From positions 3,782,001 to 3,846,000 of the forward strand of contig OY762289.1 of the NCBI GenBank assembly GCA_963665495.1: a stretch of DNA of 64,000 nucleotides, written 5' to 3'. Below the pieces are notes generated by a model, which worked only from the letters and a program-made list of their open reading frames with translations, made no database searches and had not been told where the DNA came from. This document shows, piece after piece, positions 52,431 through 61,612 of the stretch. Position 1 is the first letter of the stretch. Each line of letters begins with the position of its first letter. The translations under genes were made by a program, and so were the position numbers. This stretch comes from G963665495 sp963665495 (lineage in GTDB: Bacteria; Desulfobacterota; Desulfovibrionia; Desulfovibrionales; Desulfovibrionaceae).

Positions 52431-53480
52431 TCACCTCCAGCGTACGCGGTATTTGGCCAGGAACATGGCCACCAGCACGGCCAGCAGGGAGACCGCGGTG
52501 ATCACATCCGCAATGTAGTTGGAGATGGTAATGGCCCGGCTCATGGAATCCGCTCCGATGTAGATGGCGGCCACGAACAGCGCCGCGCCTATCACGCCCA
52601 GCGGATTCAGCCCGGCAAGCATGGCGACCACGATGCCGGTGTAGCCGAAGCCGGGTGACAGATCCAGCGTCAGGTAGCCTTTGGGGCCGCACAGCTCGCT
52701 GACCCCGGCCATGGCGGCCAGCCCGCCGCTGATCAACGCCGTACGGATCACGGCCGCGTTCACGGGCATACCCGCAAATGTTCCGGCCTTGGGGCTCGCT
52801 CCCACGGCCCGGATCTCAAACCCCCAGATGGTCGAACGCATGAACCACCAGGCGGCCACGGCGCAGGCCAGGGCTATGAAAAATCCCAGATGAAAACGGG
52901 TCTTGGCCAACAGCACGGGCAGAATGGCACTGTCCAGAACCGGACGGGCCTGGGGCCAGCCCAGGGCCATGGGGTCCTTCCACGGACCGAACACCAGCCA
53001 GTTGACGAAGAGCAGAACCACAAAATTCAGCAAGAGCGTGGTGACCACCTCGTCCACCTGCAGCCTGGTCTTGAGCAGGGTCGGCCCGAGCAGCAGCAGT
53101 CCGCCGCCCAGAGCCCCGGCCAGGAAGAGGTAGGGAATCATCAGATAAGGCGGCAGATCAATGGCTCCGGCGCCCAGCCAGGTGGCCATACAGGCGCCCG
53201 CGTAGAACTGCCCTTCGCCGCCGATGTTCCAGAGCTTGGCGCGAAAGGCCACGGCAGCGGCCAGTCCGGTGAAAATCAGCGGCGTGGCCCGGGTCAGGGT
53301 TTCCGTCAGGGCGAACTTTGACCCCAGCGCGCCTTTGACCAGCAGAGCCCAGGCCGCCAGCGGCGAGGCCCCGCCCCAGAGCAGCAGCGCCGAACACAGC
53401 ACCATTGCGGCCAGCACGGCCAGGACATGGGCGATCACGATACGTTTGATGGAGACGTTTTCACGGGCTTCAAAGCGCAT
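52431..53480 (-). CDS. Nucleoside ABC transporter permease 1
   Basis: A 349-residue permease with about ten membrane helices. LWNIGGEGQFYAGACMATWLG and PKAGTFAGMPV-type loops mark the EAA-like region of BMP-family permeases. ATG at 53480 has GGAGG upstream and overlaps the ATPase stop by 11 nt, so translation is coupled. Confidence 0.9.
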   Translation of the reverse strand: MRFEARENVSIKRIVIAHVLAVLAAMVLCSALLLWGGASPLAAWALLVKGALGSKFALTETLTRATPLIFTGLAAAVAFRAKLWNIGGEGQFYAGACMATWLGAGAIDLPPYLMIPYLFLAGALGGGLLLLGPTLLKTRLQVDEVVTTLLLNFVVLLFVNWLVFGPWKDPMALGWPQARPVLDSAILPVLLAKTRFHLGFFIALACAVAAWWFMRSTIWGFEIRAVGASPKAGTFAGMPVNAAVIRTALISGGLAAMAGVSELCGPKGYLTLDLSPGFGYTGIVVAMLAGLNPLGVIGAALFVAAIYIGADSMSRAITISNYIADVITAVSLLAVLVAMFLAKYRVRWR

Positions 53481-55014
53481 GGGCGGCCTCCGTTTCGGAT
53501 GCTTTGCGCATGCCCTGCCCGGCCATGAGCAGGCCCAGGCGCGTACGGTCCAGTTCTGACGTGGGCATGGGCGCTGAAATCCGCCCGCGGTACATGACCT
53601 GGATGCGGTCGGCAACCTGGAAAAGCTCGTCCAGATCCTCGGAAATCAGCAATACGCCCGCGCCCTGTTCGGCCGCGTCCAGAAGTTTTTGATGCACATA
53701 GGCCGTGGCGCCCACATCCAGCCCCCAGGTCGGCTGGTTGGCCAGCATGATGGCCGGATTGCCCGAAAGCACACGCGCCAGGACCAGCTTCTGCATGTTG
53801 CCCCCGGACAGTTTGCGCACCGGGGCTTCAATGCCGGGACAACGGACGTCGAAGGTGCTGATCAGCTCTCTGGCGCGTTGAGCCAGAGCTTTGAACTGCA
53901 AGACCCCCCGGCGCGAATAATCGCCCGTACGGTAGACTTCGAGGGCCAGGTTCTCCATGACGTTCATGTCGCCGATCAACCCCACGCCGTTGCGGTCTTC
54001 AGGAACGCGGCCAATGCCCGCCCGGACCATGGCGGCCGGACTCGGATGATTCACCGTATACCCGTTGACGATGATCTCGCCCTGATCGGGCAGGATCAAT
54101 CCCGAAACCAGATCCGCCAGCCAGGCCTGGCCGTTGCCGGAAACCCCGGCTATGCCCAGGACCTCGTGCGCGTTAAGGCGCAGATCGAGAGAATCCAGTA
54201 CGGTTTTGCGTTCGGCGTCGCGGACCGTAATGTCCTTGAGATATAAAATTTCATTGCCCTGCCGGGGTTCCGGACGGCGGGCCTTGGGAATTTCACTGCC
54301 CACCATGGCTTTGGCCAGTGCGTCGGCCGAGGTGTCGGACGTAAGCGTCTCAAAAACCACCTTGCCGTTGCGCAACACAACGCAGCGGTCGCTGGCGGCC
54401 ATGACCTCGCGCAGCTTGTGGGTGATGAAGATAACCGAAAGCCCCTCCCCCACCAGCCGCCGCAGGGTTTCAAAAAGATGGTCGGATTCCTGAGGAGTGA
54501 GTACGGAGGTGGGCTCGTCCAGAATCAGAATCCGGGCGTCGCGGTACAGCACTTTGAGAATTTCCACCCGCTGGCGTTCGCCCACGGAAAGGTCTTTGAC
54601 TCGGGCCCCGGGATCCACCTGCAGGCGAAACTGGCGCATCAGGGAGTCGAGCTTCTTACGGGCTTTGCGGCTCTTGCGATTGGGCGACAGCAACGACTCG
54701 GTGCCGAGCATGATATTTTCCAGCACGGTCATGCCGCCGGCCAGGGTAAAATGCTGATGCACCATCCCCACGCCCTGTTCCAGGGCGGCCCGGGGCGATC
54801 CTTCGGGCAAGGGTTTGCCAAAGACTTCCACATGGCCCGTATCGGCCAGATAATGACCGAACAGAATGGACATCAGCGTGGTTTTTCCCGCGCCGTTTTC
54901 TCCGAGCAGAGCGAGCATTTCCCCTTTGTGCAGCTCGAGAGAAACGTCTTCGTTGGCCACGACGCTGCCGAAGCGCTTGGAAATGTTGACGAGTTTCAGG
55001 GCAGTTTCTGACAT
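53470..55014 (-). CDS. Nucleoside ABC transporter ATP-binding protein
   Basis: A 514-residue protein with two fused nucleotide-binding domains. Domain 1 (1-240) has GENGAGKTT, LSVGERQRVEI and LDEPTSVLTP. Domain 2 (about 255-500) has a weaker Walker A (GVSGNGQAW) and LSGGNMQKLVLARVL, the usual asymmetry of RbsA/YufO-type ATPases. It powers the two permeases. Confidence 0.92.
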   Translation of the reverse strand: MSETALKLVNISKRFGSVVANEDVSLELHKGEMLALLGENGAGKTTLMSILFGHYLADTGHVEVFGKPLPEGSPRAALEQGVGMVHQHFTLAGGMTVLENIMLGTESLLSPNRKSRKARKKLDSLMRQFRLQVDPGARVKDLSVGERQRVEILKVLYRDARILILDEPTSVLTPQESDHLFETLRRLVGEGLSVIFITHKLREVMAASDRCVVLRNGKVVFETLTSDTSADALAKAMVGSEIPKARRPEPRQGNEILYLKDITVRDAERKTVLDSLDLRLNAHEVLGIAGVSGNGQAWLADLVSGLILPDQGEIIVNGYTVNHPSPAAMVRAGIGRVPEDRNGVGLIGDMNVMENLALEVYRTGDYSRRGVLQFKALAQRARELISTFDVRCPGIEAPVRKLSGGNMQKLVLARVLSGNPAIMLANQPTWGLDVGATAYVHQKLLDAAEQGAGVLLISEDLDELFQVADRIQVMYRGRISAPMPTSELDRTRLGLLMAGQGMRKASETEAAHAL

Positions 55015-55029
55015 GGCATTGACAACAAA

Positions 55030-55051
55030 GGGGCCGTGTTTCCACGGCCCC
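55030..55051 (-). terminator. Intercistronic terminator-like hairpin
   Basis: GGGGCCGTG/CACGGCCCC with TTTC loop, followed on the minus strand by TTTGTTG. Lying between the binding-protein and ATPase genes, it would let the binding protein be made in excess. Confidence 0.7.
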
Positions 55052-55061
55052 GTTTTAGTTG

Positions 55062-56054
55062 CTAGAAGGTTGATTTGGGTTCGTTGTCGTTAATTTCGAT
55101 CACAAGTTTGCCGGATTTGATATCTTCGGCGGCTTTCTGCACTTTTTCCTTTACGTCGGCAGGAATCTTGGCATCGAATTCGTAAAAGGGAGCCAGGGAT
55201 GCGCCGCCTTTACCCATCATGGTCCACTCGCGGTAATCCTCGCCCTTGAACTGGCCATTTTTCACCAGGTCAATGGCATGGTTGACGGCGGGATCCATAT
55301 TCCAGAGCGCGGATGTCACCACAACATCCTTGCCGTTTTCTTCTTTGTTCATGTCGTTGACGTTGCCGAAGGCGATGAGGCCTTTTTCCCGTGCGGCGTC
55401 AACCACGCCGGCGCGTTCGGCGTAGAGGATATCAACACCGGCCTCGGCCTGGGCATACGCGAATTCCTTGGCCTTGGGCGGATCGTACCAGGAGCCGATG
55501 AAGGAAACCTTGAACTGCACATCCGGGTTCACAGATTTGGCGCCGGCCATGAAAGCGTTGAAAAGGCGATTGACCTCCCCGATGGGGTAGCCGCCCACCA
55601 TGCCGATTTTATTGGTCTTTGTCATGGCACCGGCGATCATGCCCATCAGGTAGCAAGGCTCGTGAACGTAATTGTCGAATACGGAGAGATTGTCGCCTTC
55701 GGGTCCGAAGGAATCACCCATCAGGTACGCAACCTTAGGATAATCCTTGGCAACTTTGCGTACGTCGCGTGAAATGCCGAAGGCTTCGCCGACGATCAGG
55801 TCCATGCCTTTTTCCGAATATTCGCGCAATACGCGAATATAGTCCGTGTTGGGGACCTTTTCGGAAAACACGTACTCGATTTTTCCTTCGTCAGCGGCCT
55901 TCTGCAAGGCTTTGTGCAGGCAGGCGTCCCATTTTTGCTGAATGGGTTGGGTATAAATACCAGCCACTTTCAATTTTTCCGCGGCAAGTCCGTTGCCGGC
56001 GGAAAACGCCAGAACAAGACAAAAAACGGCGATCAAGGTTAAAATTTTTTTCAT
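55062..56054 (-). CDS. BMP-family nucleoside-binding protein
   Basis: A 330-residue periplasmic binding protein with a signal peptide (about residues 1-25, ending LAA). VAGIYTQPIQQKWDACLHKAL, EAFGISRDV and GMVGGYPIGEVNRLFNAF match the BMP/PnrA basic membrane family, which bind purine nucleosides. There is no lipobox Cys. AAAGGAG precedes ATG at 56054. It is the first gene of the operon with the ATPase, two permeases and cytosine deaminase. Confidence 0.9.
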   Translation of the reverse strand: MKKILTLIAVFCLVLAFSAGNGLAAEKLKVAGIYTQPIQQKWDACLHKALQKAADEGKIEYVFSEKVPNTDYIRVLREYSEKGMDLIVGEAFGISRDVRKVAKDYPKVAYLMGDSFGPEGDNLSVFDNYVHEPCYLMGMIAGAMTKTNKIGMVGGYPIGEVNRLFNAFMAGAKSVNPDVQFKVSFIGSWYDPPKAKEFAYAQAEAGVDILYAERAGVVDAAREKGLIAFGNVNDMNKEENGKDVVVTSALWNMDPAVNHAIDLVKNGQFKGEDYREWTMMGKGGASLAPFYEFDAKIPADVKEKVQKAAEDIKSGKLVIEINDNEPKSTF

Positions 56055-56479
56055 GCTGGCTCCTTTCAAAAGATAATTTATTGGGTTCGATCAGACCTGG
56101 GTATTGCATTTATTTCGAAACGCCTTAGCAATCTTGATACCAACATGTGGAACCTCGATTCGCCCCCCCGGAAGCGCTTATGCTGCACATCCCTACATCT
56201 AAAATGCAAGAAAGGCTATTCTACCCAGCATGACTTTTTAACATATTCGTAAACTATGGCAAGCAGCAAAACAAAAATGCAAACAACTCGGTATTCGGAC
56301 CAACAGACTGAAACTATTTGCAGTTGCTTTAAATAAAATCCAACGCAGGCAATAAAACGAGACAACCCATTTTAACTGTTAAGAAAAATTAAGGCTACTT
56401 TTTCTCATAATATTATTCTTTACCTTGACAGCAGTCTTCTCTATGCTGCCAATAAACACACGCTTTATATGGGACATTC
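56055..56479. other. Divergent spacer between nucleoside transporter and TPR gene
   Basis: About 425 nt, AT-rich, without a supported gene. I looked for a purine riboswitch upstream of the transporter and saw none. Promoters are not clear. Confidence 0.4.
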
Positions 56480-58597
56480 ATGAATATGCAAAGACAGGCC
56501 TCAAAAAATCTGGCCGCCTCGGGGGGAGAGAGCGGGCTGACACCTTTTCTTGATCAGCCGATTCATGTGCTTGTGCATGATTCGACATTGCTGAAGCAAT
56601 TACGAATCATTCTGCCGGCTCTCAAATTTTCCAACATAGTGTACCACGACACTTCCGACGGCTACCAACGGATGATCGTCAAGACTGCCCGGCAGTTGAT
56701 TGATTCCGACGGCGTATTCCTCATCAATCCGCCGGAATTCGTTCACGGCAAAAACAAGTCCTCAGTCAAAAAAGGACTTCCGGATTTTTTTTCAAGCGTC
56801 AGCCATCTGCTTGAAAAGGCCCGCCGCAACAAATTGGAACGATTATCCCGTTGCGTACCGATTTTTCCGGAAATCCAGTACACTCAAAAACGGGAAAACA
56901 CCCTGGTGGCGCTGGCGGAATACGGTATAACAGGCGCCTTTATTCTCAAGGAACAGGACCCTGACTTGTTCCACAGCAAGCAGAACATGGAAGACCTGCG
57001 CCAGCTGCTGGTCGAACGGCTTGAAGAAGTCAAAGGGTACATGCTTGAATTTCTGCCCAACCGGGAAAACGCCATCGTCGAGATGACCTCCCGCAAGGAG
57101 GAACTTGACCTTACCAGCCGCCAGGCCGAAGCCGACCGACTGCTAAAAGAAGCGATCGCCCACAAATTAGCGCGCAGCTTCGAGCAGGCCATCAAATGCT
57201 ACAAAAAGGCCATTGAGCTGATGCCCATGGATCCGCAGGCCTATCTGGAAAGCGGACGCGTTTACGTACGCATCCGCAAATATCCCAGCGCCCTGCTGCG
57301 TTTCAAACAGGCAGAGGAAGTGGCTATCAGCATCCCTGAGCCCAACAAGGAAATCGCCAACGTCCGGGTGCTGCAGGCCAAGGAACGCATCGAAAACGGC
57401 GAATCCCCTCAGAGCAGCCAGGTCAAGGATCTGCTGCATGAAGCGGTGAACAACTACGAAATCGCCGTGGACAAGGCCTCCAAAATCAATCTCGAACACC
57501 ATGCCAGGCGCCGGAACATCCGGGCGGAAAGCATCGCGCGGGTGGCCGGGGATATTTTCAAGCAAGACCTGGAGTCTGTTTTAGGCAAACGCAACGCCGT
57601 GGTGCTGCTGCTCACCGATGTGGCCCGCAAAGCCATCAGCCTGCTGGATGATGCTGAGGAACCATCGCTGGGCGCACCAAAACTGATTCTGCTGGGCCTG
57701 GCCGCCATGGACCAGGGAGACTTTAAAGAAGCCGAGCGGCTGCTCTACCAGGCGGCTGAAGATCCGAACTATTTTACCGAAGCCTGCAACGAACTCATCG
57801 TCCTCGGCACCATCGCCCGCAAACGGATAAGCCCGGACATCGCTCTGATGATCTATGATCGTTTACTGCAGTATACGCCGCCCAACAGAGCTGCCGTGTA
57901 TTTTAACATCGCTGTTGCCCATGCGGTCAAAGAAGACCATCTCGATGCGCTGGGAGCGTTGATGCAAGCGCTTTTTCTGGATCCGCTGCTGGCTGAAGAG
58001 GAAGCTTTTTACCGCAACGAGCAGCTTATGTTGCTCCTTGAGGACACGTTGCAGATTTTCGACGCAGTGGAAGAATCCATCCAGAAAGGCCAGGCCAACG
58101 TGCTGACCGACGATGAACGCAACGACATCCTGCTGCAGGAAAAAATCGAGCATTTGATCCTGGAAGACAACCCCCTCCAGGCCATCGACAAACTGCAGAA
58201 AATCGCCTCGACCAATAAAAACTTCTTCAAACGCCGCGCTTTTTTCTCCGTACCGTATATCCGGGAGTTCATCGCAACCCATTCGCGCAATGTATCCGGA
58301 GCCTCATTCGGCAAATCGGAAAAGCAGTTGCAGTTATTGGAGACGTTGCACAAGGCTGCGGAGCGGCTGGAACAGTCACAGGCTGAAAGCAATTTCTACG
58401 CGTACAAGTCCCAGGCCTCCCACTGCCTGGCCATGGGAGCCAAAAAAATCGACGCAGTGGCCCTGCTTACCAAGGCTCTGATATCCTGCTCCTATTGTGC
58501 GGAACGACCGGAATTCATCGCAAACACCGCACTTTTGGAACTGACCCATCGCATCCGTAAAAGTCTGGCGGAAGTGAAACGGGAAAAACTGACCTGA
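56480..58597 (+). CDS. TPR protein with degenerate receiver-like N-terminus
   Basis: A 705-residue soluble protein. Residues 28-160 resemble a response-regulator receiver (IHVLVHDSTLLKQLRIILPALKF) in which the acidic pocket and phosphoacceptor are not conserved. From about residue 225 on, tetratricopeptide-like helical repeats dominate (HKLARSFEQAIKCYKKAIELMP, AYLESGRVYVRIRKYPSALL, and later AALYQAAEDP-type). It should be a scaffold for protein complexes; partners are unknown. It is monocistronic. Confidence 0.7.
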   Translation: MNMQRQASKNLAASGGESGLTPFLDQPIHVLVHDSTLLKQLRIILPALKFSNIVYHDTSDGYQRMIVKTARQLIDSDGVFLINPPEFVHGKNKSSVKKGLPDFFSSVSHLLEKARRNKLERLSRCVPIFPEIQYTQKRENTLVALAEYGITGAFILKEQDPDLFHSKQNMEDLRQLLVERLEEVKGYMLEFLPNRENAIVEMTSRKEELDLTSRQAEADRLLKEAIAHKLARSFEQAIKCYKKAIELMPMDPQAYLESGRVYVRIRKYPSALLRFKQAEEVAISIPEPNKEIANVRVLQAKERIENGESPQSSQVKDLLHEAVNNYEIAVDKASKINLEHHARRRNIRAESIARVAGDIFKQDLESVLGKRNAVVLLLTDVARKAISLLDDAEEPSLGAPKLILLGLAAMDQGDFKEAERLLYQAAEDPNYFTEACNELIVLGTIARKRISPDIALMIYDRLLQYTPPNRAAVYFNIAVAHAVKEDHLDALGALMQALFLDPLLAEEEAFYRNEQLMLLLEDTLQIFDAVEESIQKGQANVLTDDERNDILLQEKIEHLILEDNPLQAIDKLQKIASTNKNFFKRRAFFSVPYIREFIATHSRNVSGASFGKSEKQLQLLETLHKAAERLEQSQAESNFYAYKSQASHCLAMGAKKIDAVALLTKALISCSYCAERPEFIANTALLELTHRIRKSLAEVKREKLT

Positions 58598-58640
58598 GGT
58601 CTTTTGGCCGGACAATTTATCCCCTGCCATAAGCCTGTTC

Positions 58641-58847
58641 TCACTTGAGCCTGGACGCCGCCAAAGAGCGGGCGGCCCCGGTCAGTCGTGCGCGAAAACA
58701 GAACAAATCCAGCCTGGAGAAACTCCGGCCTGCCTTGCCCAGTATTTCAGCCTGCGCAGATCGCAAGGCCTGCTGGTAATTCATGCCCCGCGTCACATTT
58801 ATGGCGGTCTTTGCAGCGAGCATTTCGCGAAGTAACGAGATATCCAT
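58641..58847 (-). CDS. Small protein of unknown function (68 aa)
   Basis: A 68-residue basic protein starting MDISLLREMLAAKTAINVTRG, mostly helical, no signal or membrane segment. GGGGG seven bases before ATG supports the start. It lies 88 nt downstream of the zinc-finger gene on the same strand and may share its message. Not recognised. Confidence 0.5.
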   Translation of the reverse strand: MDISLLREMLAAKTAINVTRGMNYQQALRSAQAEILGKAGRSFSRLDLFCFRARLTGAARSLAASRLK

Positions 58848-58935
58848 AAGAAACCCCCTTATGGCTTGAGATACATCAATGGAAATGATGCAAAATCCAA
58901 ACCACAAGGGGGAGGAGAGAGCGCTCTAATTCTGC

Positions 58936-59127
58936 TTAGGAAATTTTCTGTTTTTTTCCGCTGCCTGACGCCTCTTTGTTAGCGTCGGCCTGCTTCACAT
59001 CCTGCATCCGCTGCAATCGCCAGATATTGACTTCCGTCATGTGCTCCTCGCACAGCCCCATGGTCTCGGATTGAGGCCAGGAGTCAAACCCAATGCACGC
59101 TTTTTTGCCGCAAATGACACATTTCAT
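58936..59127 (-). CDS. Small zinc-finger-like protein
   Basis: A 63-residue protein with CVIC (residues 3-6), a further Cys at 11 and CEEH near 26-29, a pattern that could bind one zinc. A charged Lys-rich tail follows. Its ATG is 4 nt after the stop of the MerR-like gene, so the two are coupled. Function unknown; a nucleic-acid-binding or partner-binding role is a guess. Confidence 0.55.
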   Translation of the reverse strand: MKCVICGKKACIGFDSWPQSETMGLCEEHMTEVNIWRLQRMQDVKQADANKEASGSGKKQKIS

Positions 59128-59131
59128 CGAT

Positions 59132-59704
59132 TCAATTCTCTTTGCGCTCACGCCCCAGACGGGCCAGCCACTTGCGCAGTTGTTCCAGATCATTCTGATG
59201 CAGGCGTTCGGCATCGAGCTGCAATGTCCGTAATTCCTGGACTTCTTCCCGCAGTGAGGCCAGTTCCCGGCCCTGCTCCGCCTGTCCGCTTGCAACAGTT
59301 TCCGGAGCACCGGCCGTTTTGTCTCGTCCCACAAGACATTCCAGCGCATCGGCAATACGAACCAGGGCTCTGGTTTGTTGCTCCAGCAAGTCCTGCTGCA
59401 GCCCGCCGGGAGTGACGTGCATCGCCGCAGCGGGTCCGGCGACCGGTCCGGCTTTGGCCATGGCGGCGGGGCTGGCTCCGGTCTGCGTATATTTCGACTG
59501 CAGATACACCTCAACGGCGTTGGCATTCTTGTTTTTCTGCATGGCCGCGAGAATATCCTCAAAAACCGGCACTCCGGTCTCCAGATACCGCCTGCGCTTT
59601 CCCGTACCCACGTGCGGCAGAAACTGCCTGAACCGCTTGCAGTAGTACCTGGCCGTGGATTCGGCCAGGTCATAACGTTTCGCCAATTCAGAAATGGTAA
59701 GCAT
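59132..59704 (-). CDS. MerR-like helix-turn-helix protein with coiled-coil tail
   Basis: A 190-residue protein. Residues 1-60 form a MerR-type winged helix (TISELAKRYDLAESTARYYCKRF, then RRRYLETGVPVFEDILAAM). A Pro/Ala-rich linker leads to a coiled coil (about 125-185). It has no metal-binding Cys like classic MerR, so the ligand is unknown; RacA- or phage-type MerR relatives are similar in plan. GGGAAAGAG precedes ATG. It is first in an operon with the zinc-finger gene. Confidence 0.65.
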   Translation of the reverse strand: MLTISELAKRYDLAESTARYYCKRFRQFLPHVGTGKRRRYLETGVPVFEDILAAMQKNKNANAVEVYLQSKYTQTGASPAAMAKAGPVAGPAAAMHVTPGGLQQDLLEQQTRALVRIADALECLVGRDKTAGAPETVASGQAEQGRELASLREEVQELRTLQLDAERLHQNDLEQLRKWLARLGRERKEN

Positions 59705-60236
59705 GCTCTTTCCCCGACATTCGGCTGGTTGTACTCACAGCAGATAAACAGCTGCCATCCTGTTGAAAGAAAACGATTTTATTATTCACCATGCGAATGC
59801 TGATAAATTCTAATCTTTTTTAAGAGAAATACTAAATTTTTATCAAAAACGCAATGCGGTTTTTTACAGGACGGCAACCCGTTTCTTGGCAGAGCTTTTT
59901 GCGGGCCATACGCTTTATCAGGCGTCAATGATCATTGCTATTTGCACTCTCTGCAGCCATAGATGGGGGGATTACGAATAGAAACTTCTTTTTTTACGTT
60001 TAACGTAGAAATAAATTCAACTCGTGAAAAAAGCATGTTAGGATCTTTTCATACCGTATTCCAAATATTGACAGGGAGAACCAACTAATAATCATTTTCT
60101 CAAAATAATGATTGATTAGGCCGGGGGTGTAGGATACATTTTTTCTCGTCATTCTGGATTGGTATTGTTAGTACTGGCCGGGCTTCCCTTCCGCCTCGGC
60201 GCGTGAATTCATGTTTACCCGGAAAGGGGGTTGTTT
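59705..60236. other. Divergent spacer upstream of cydAB
   Basis: About 530 nt without a supported gene. It holds TTGACA at 60068 followed by the palindrome AATCATT-N10-AATGATT (60090-60113), which would overlap the -10 region and start of a cydAB promoter. Confidence 0.5.
60068..60113 (+). promoter_or_regulatory. Candidate cydAB promoter and operator
   Basis: TTGACA at 60068-60073 with a weak -10 near 60090. The inverted repeat AATCATT-N10-AATGATT covers the -10 and could bind an oxygen- or redox-responsive regulator. Confidence 0.4.
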
Positions 60237-61550
60237 ATGGACGTTGTCCTGCTTTCACGGCTGCAATTCGCGGTCGCCACATTATTCCATTTCATTTTCG
60301 TACCACTTACCCTCGGGCTATCCGTGATCATCGCGGTCATGGAAACCCAATACGTCCGCACGGGCGATGAAACTTACAAACGCATGGCCAAATTCTGGGG
60401 CAAGCTGTTTCTCATAAACTTTGCTCTGGGGGTCGTCACCGGCATCACTCTGGAATTTCAGTTCGGCACCAACTGGTCCAAATATTCCGAGTATGTCGGC
60501 GATATTTTCGGCTCTTTGCTGGCCATCGAAGCGACTGCGGCCTTTTTCCTGGAATCCACCTTCATTGCCGTCTGGGTTTTCGGCTGGGAAAAACTTTCCC
60601 GAAAAATGCACTGTACGGCCATCTGGCTCGTTGCCATTGCCGGCAACCTCTCGGCGCTCTGGATTCTCATCGCCAACGCCTGGATGCAGCATCCGGTCGG
60701 CTACGTGATCCGCAACGGCCGGGCAGAGCTGGACGACTTTATTGCAATCATCACACAACCTTTTGCCATCAATGAATTTTTACACACCGTCATGGCCTCG
60801 TGGGTTCTCGGATCCTTCTTTGTGATGGGAATCTCGGCCTGGCACCTGCTTCGCAAAAATGAACTGGACTTTTTCAAGCGCTCGTTCAACATCAGCGCCA
60901 TCTTCGCTTTGACCTTCACGATTCTGGTAGCGCTTCAGGGCGACCACCACGGCCAGCAGGTGGCCGAACTGCAGCCCTCCAAACTGGCTGCCATGGAAGC
61001 CCAGTGGGAATCCGAAAAAGGCGCGCCTCTGCACCTGCTGCTCATTCCGGATCCGGCAAACGAACGCAACCTGGTTGAGTGGCTCAGCATCCCCAGTGGG
61101 TTGAGCCTGATAGCCTACCACGACCCCAACGCGGTCGTGAAAGGATTGAAGGATTTTCCCGAGGACGAACGCCCGCCCGTCTGGCTTCCTTTTCTCGGGT
61201 TCCGTACCATGGTCGGAGTGGGCACGCTGCTGATCGTGCTTGCCGCGCTGGCCTTCTTTTATCGTAAGGAAATTGAGGAAACCACCTGGCTGACGCGTAT
61301 CCTGGTCTATGCAATCCCATTGCCCTACATCGCCACTTCGTGCGGCTGGATTCTCGCGGAAGTCGGCCGACAGCCCTGGATCGTCTTCGGCCTGATGCGG
61401 ACTTCGGACGCAGCCTCTCCCATCGAACCATCGCAGGTGGGCGTATCGTTGATTGCGTTCATTCTGGTATACGCCCTTCTGGGCGCGGTTGATATCTTCC
61501 TGCTCTTCAAATACGCCCGGAAAGGCCCGGATAAGATTGTCTCCGCGTAA
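60237..61550 (+). CDS. cydA: Cytochrome bd oxidase subunit I
   Basis: A 437-residue membrane subunit that oxidises quinol and reduces O2 to water. LQFAVATLFHFIFVPLTLG contains the heme His18; GDHHGQQVAELQPSKLAAMEA is the conserved motif after helix 5. The Q-loop is short, as in cyanide-insensitive and anaerobe-type enzymes. ATG at 60237 has AAAGGGGG six bases upstream; a TTG two codons earlier is less suitable. In sulfate reducers this enzyme protects against O2. Confidence 0.95.
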   Translation: MDVVLLSRLQFAVATLFHFIFVPLTLGLSVIIAVMETQYVRTGDETYKRMAKFWGKLFLINFALGVVTGITLEFQFGTNWSKYSEYVGDIFGSLLAIEATAAFFLESTFIAVWVFGWEKLSRKMHCTAIWLVAIAGNLSALWILIANAWMQHPVGYVIRNGRAELDDFIAIITQPFAINEFLHTVMASWVLGSFFVMGISAWHLLRKNELDFFKRSFNISAIFALTFTILVALQGDHHGQQVAELQPSKLAAMEAQWESEKGAPLHLLLIPDPANERNLVEWLSIPSGLSLIAYHDPNAVVKGLKDFPEDERPPVWLPFLGFRTMVGVGTLLIVLAALAFFYRKEIEETTWLTRILVYAIPLPYIATSCGWILAEVGRQPWIVFGLMRTSDAASPIEPSQVGVSLIAFILVYALLGAVDIFLLFKYARKGPDKIVSA

Positions 61551-61612
61551 GAGCCCTGTTAACCGGAAAAGTATGCAAGATTTGCACAGATCAAACGAGT
61601 GAGGTTTTTTCC

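Noticed and set aside
56055..56479. Purine riboswitch upstream of the nucleoside transporter
   Set aside because: No match to the conserved junction sequences was found on the minus strand.
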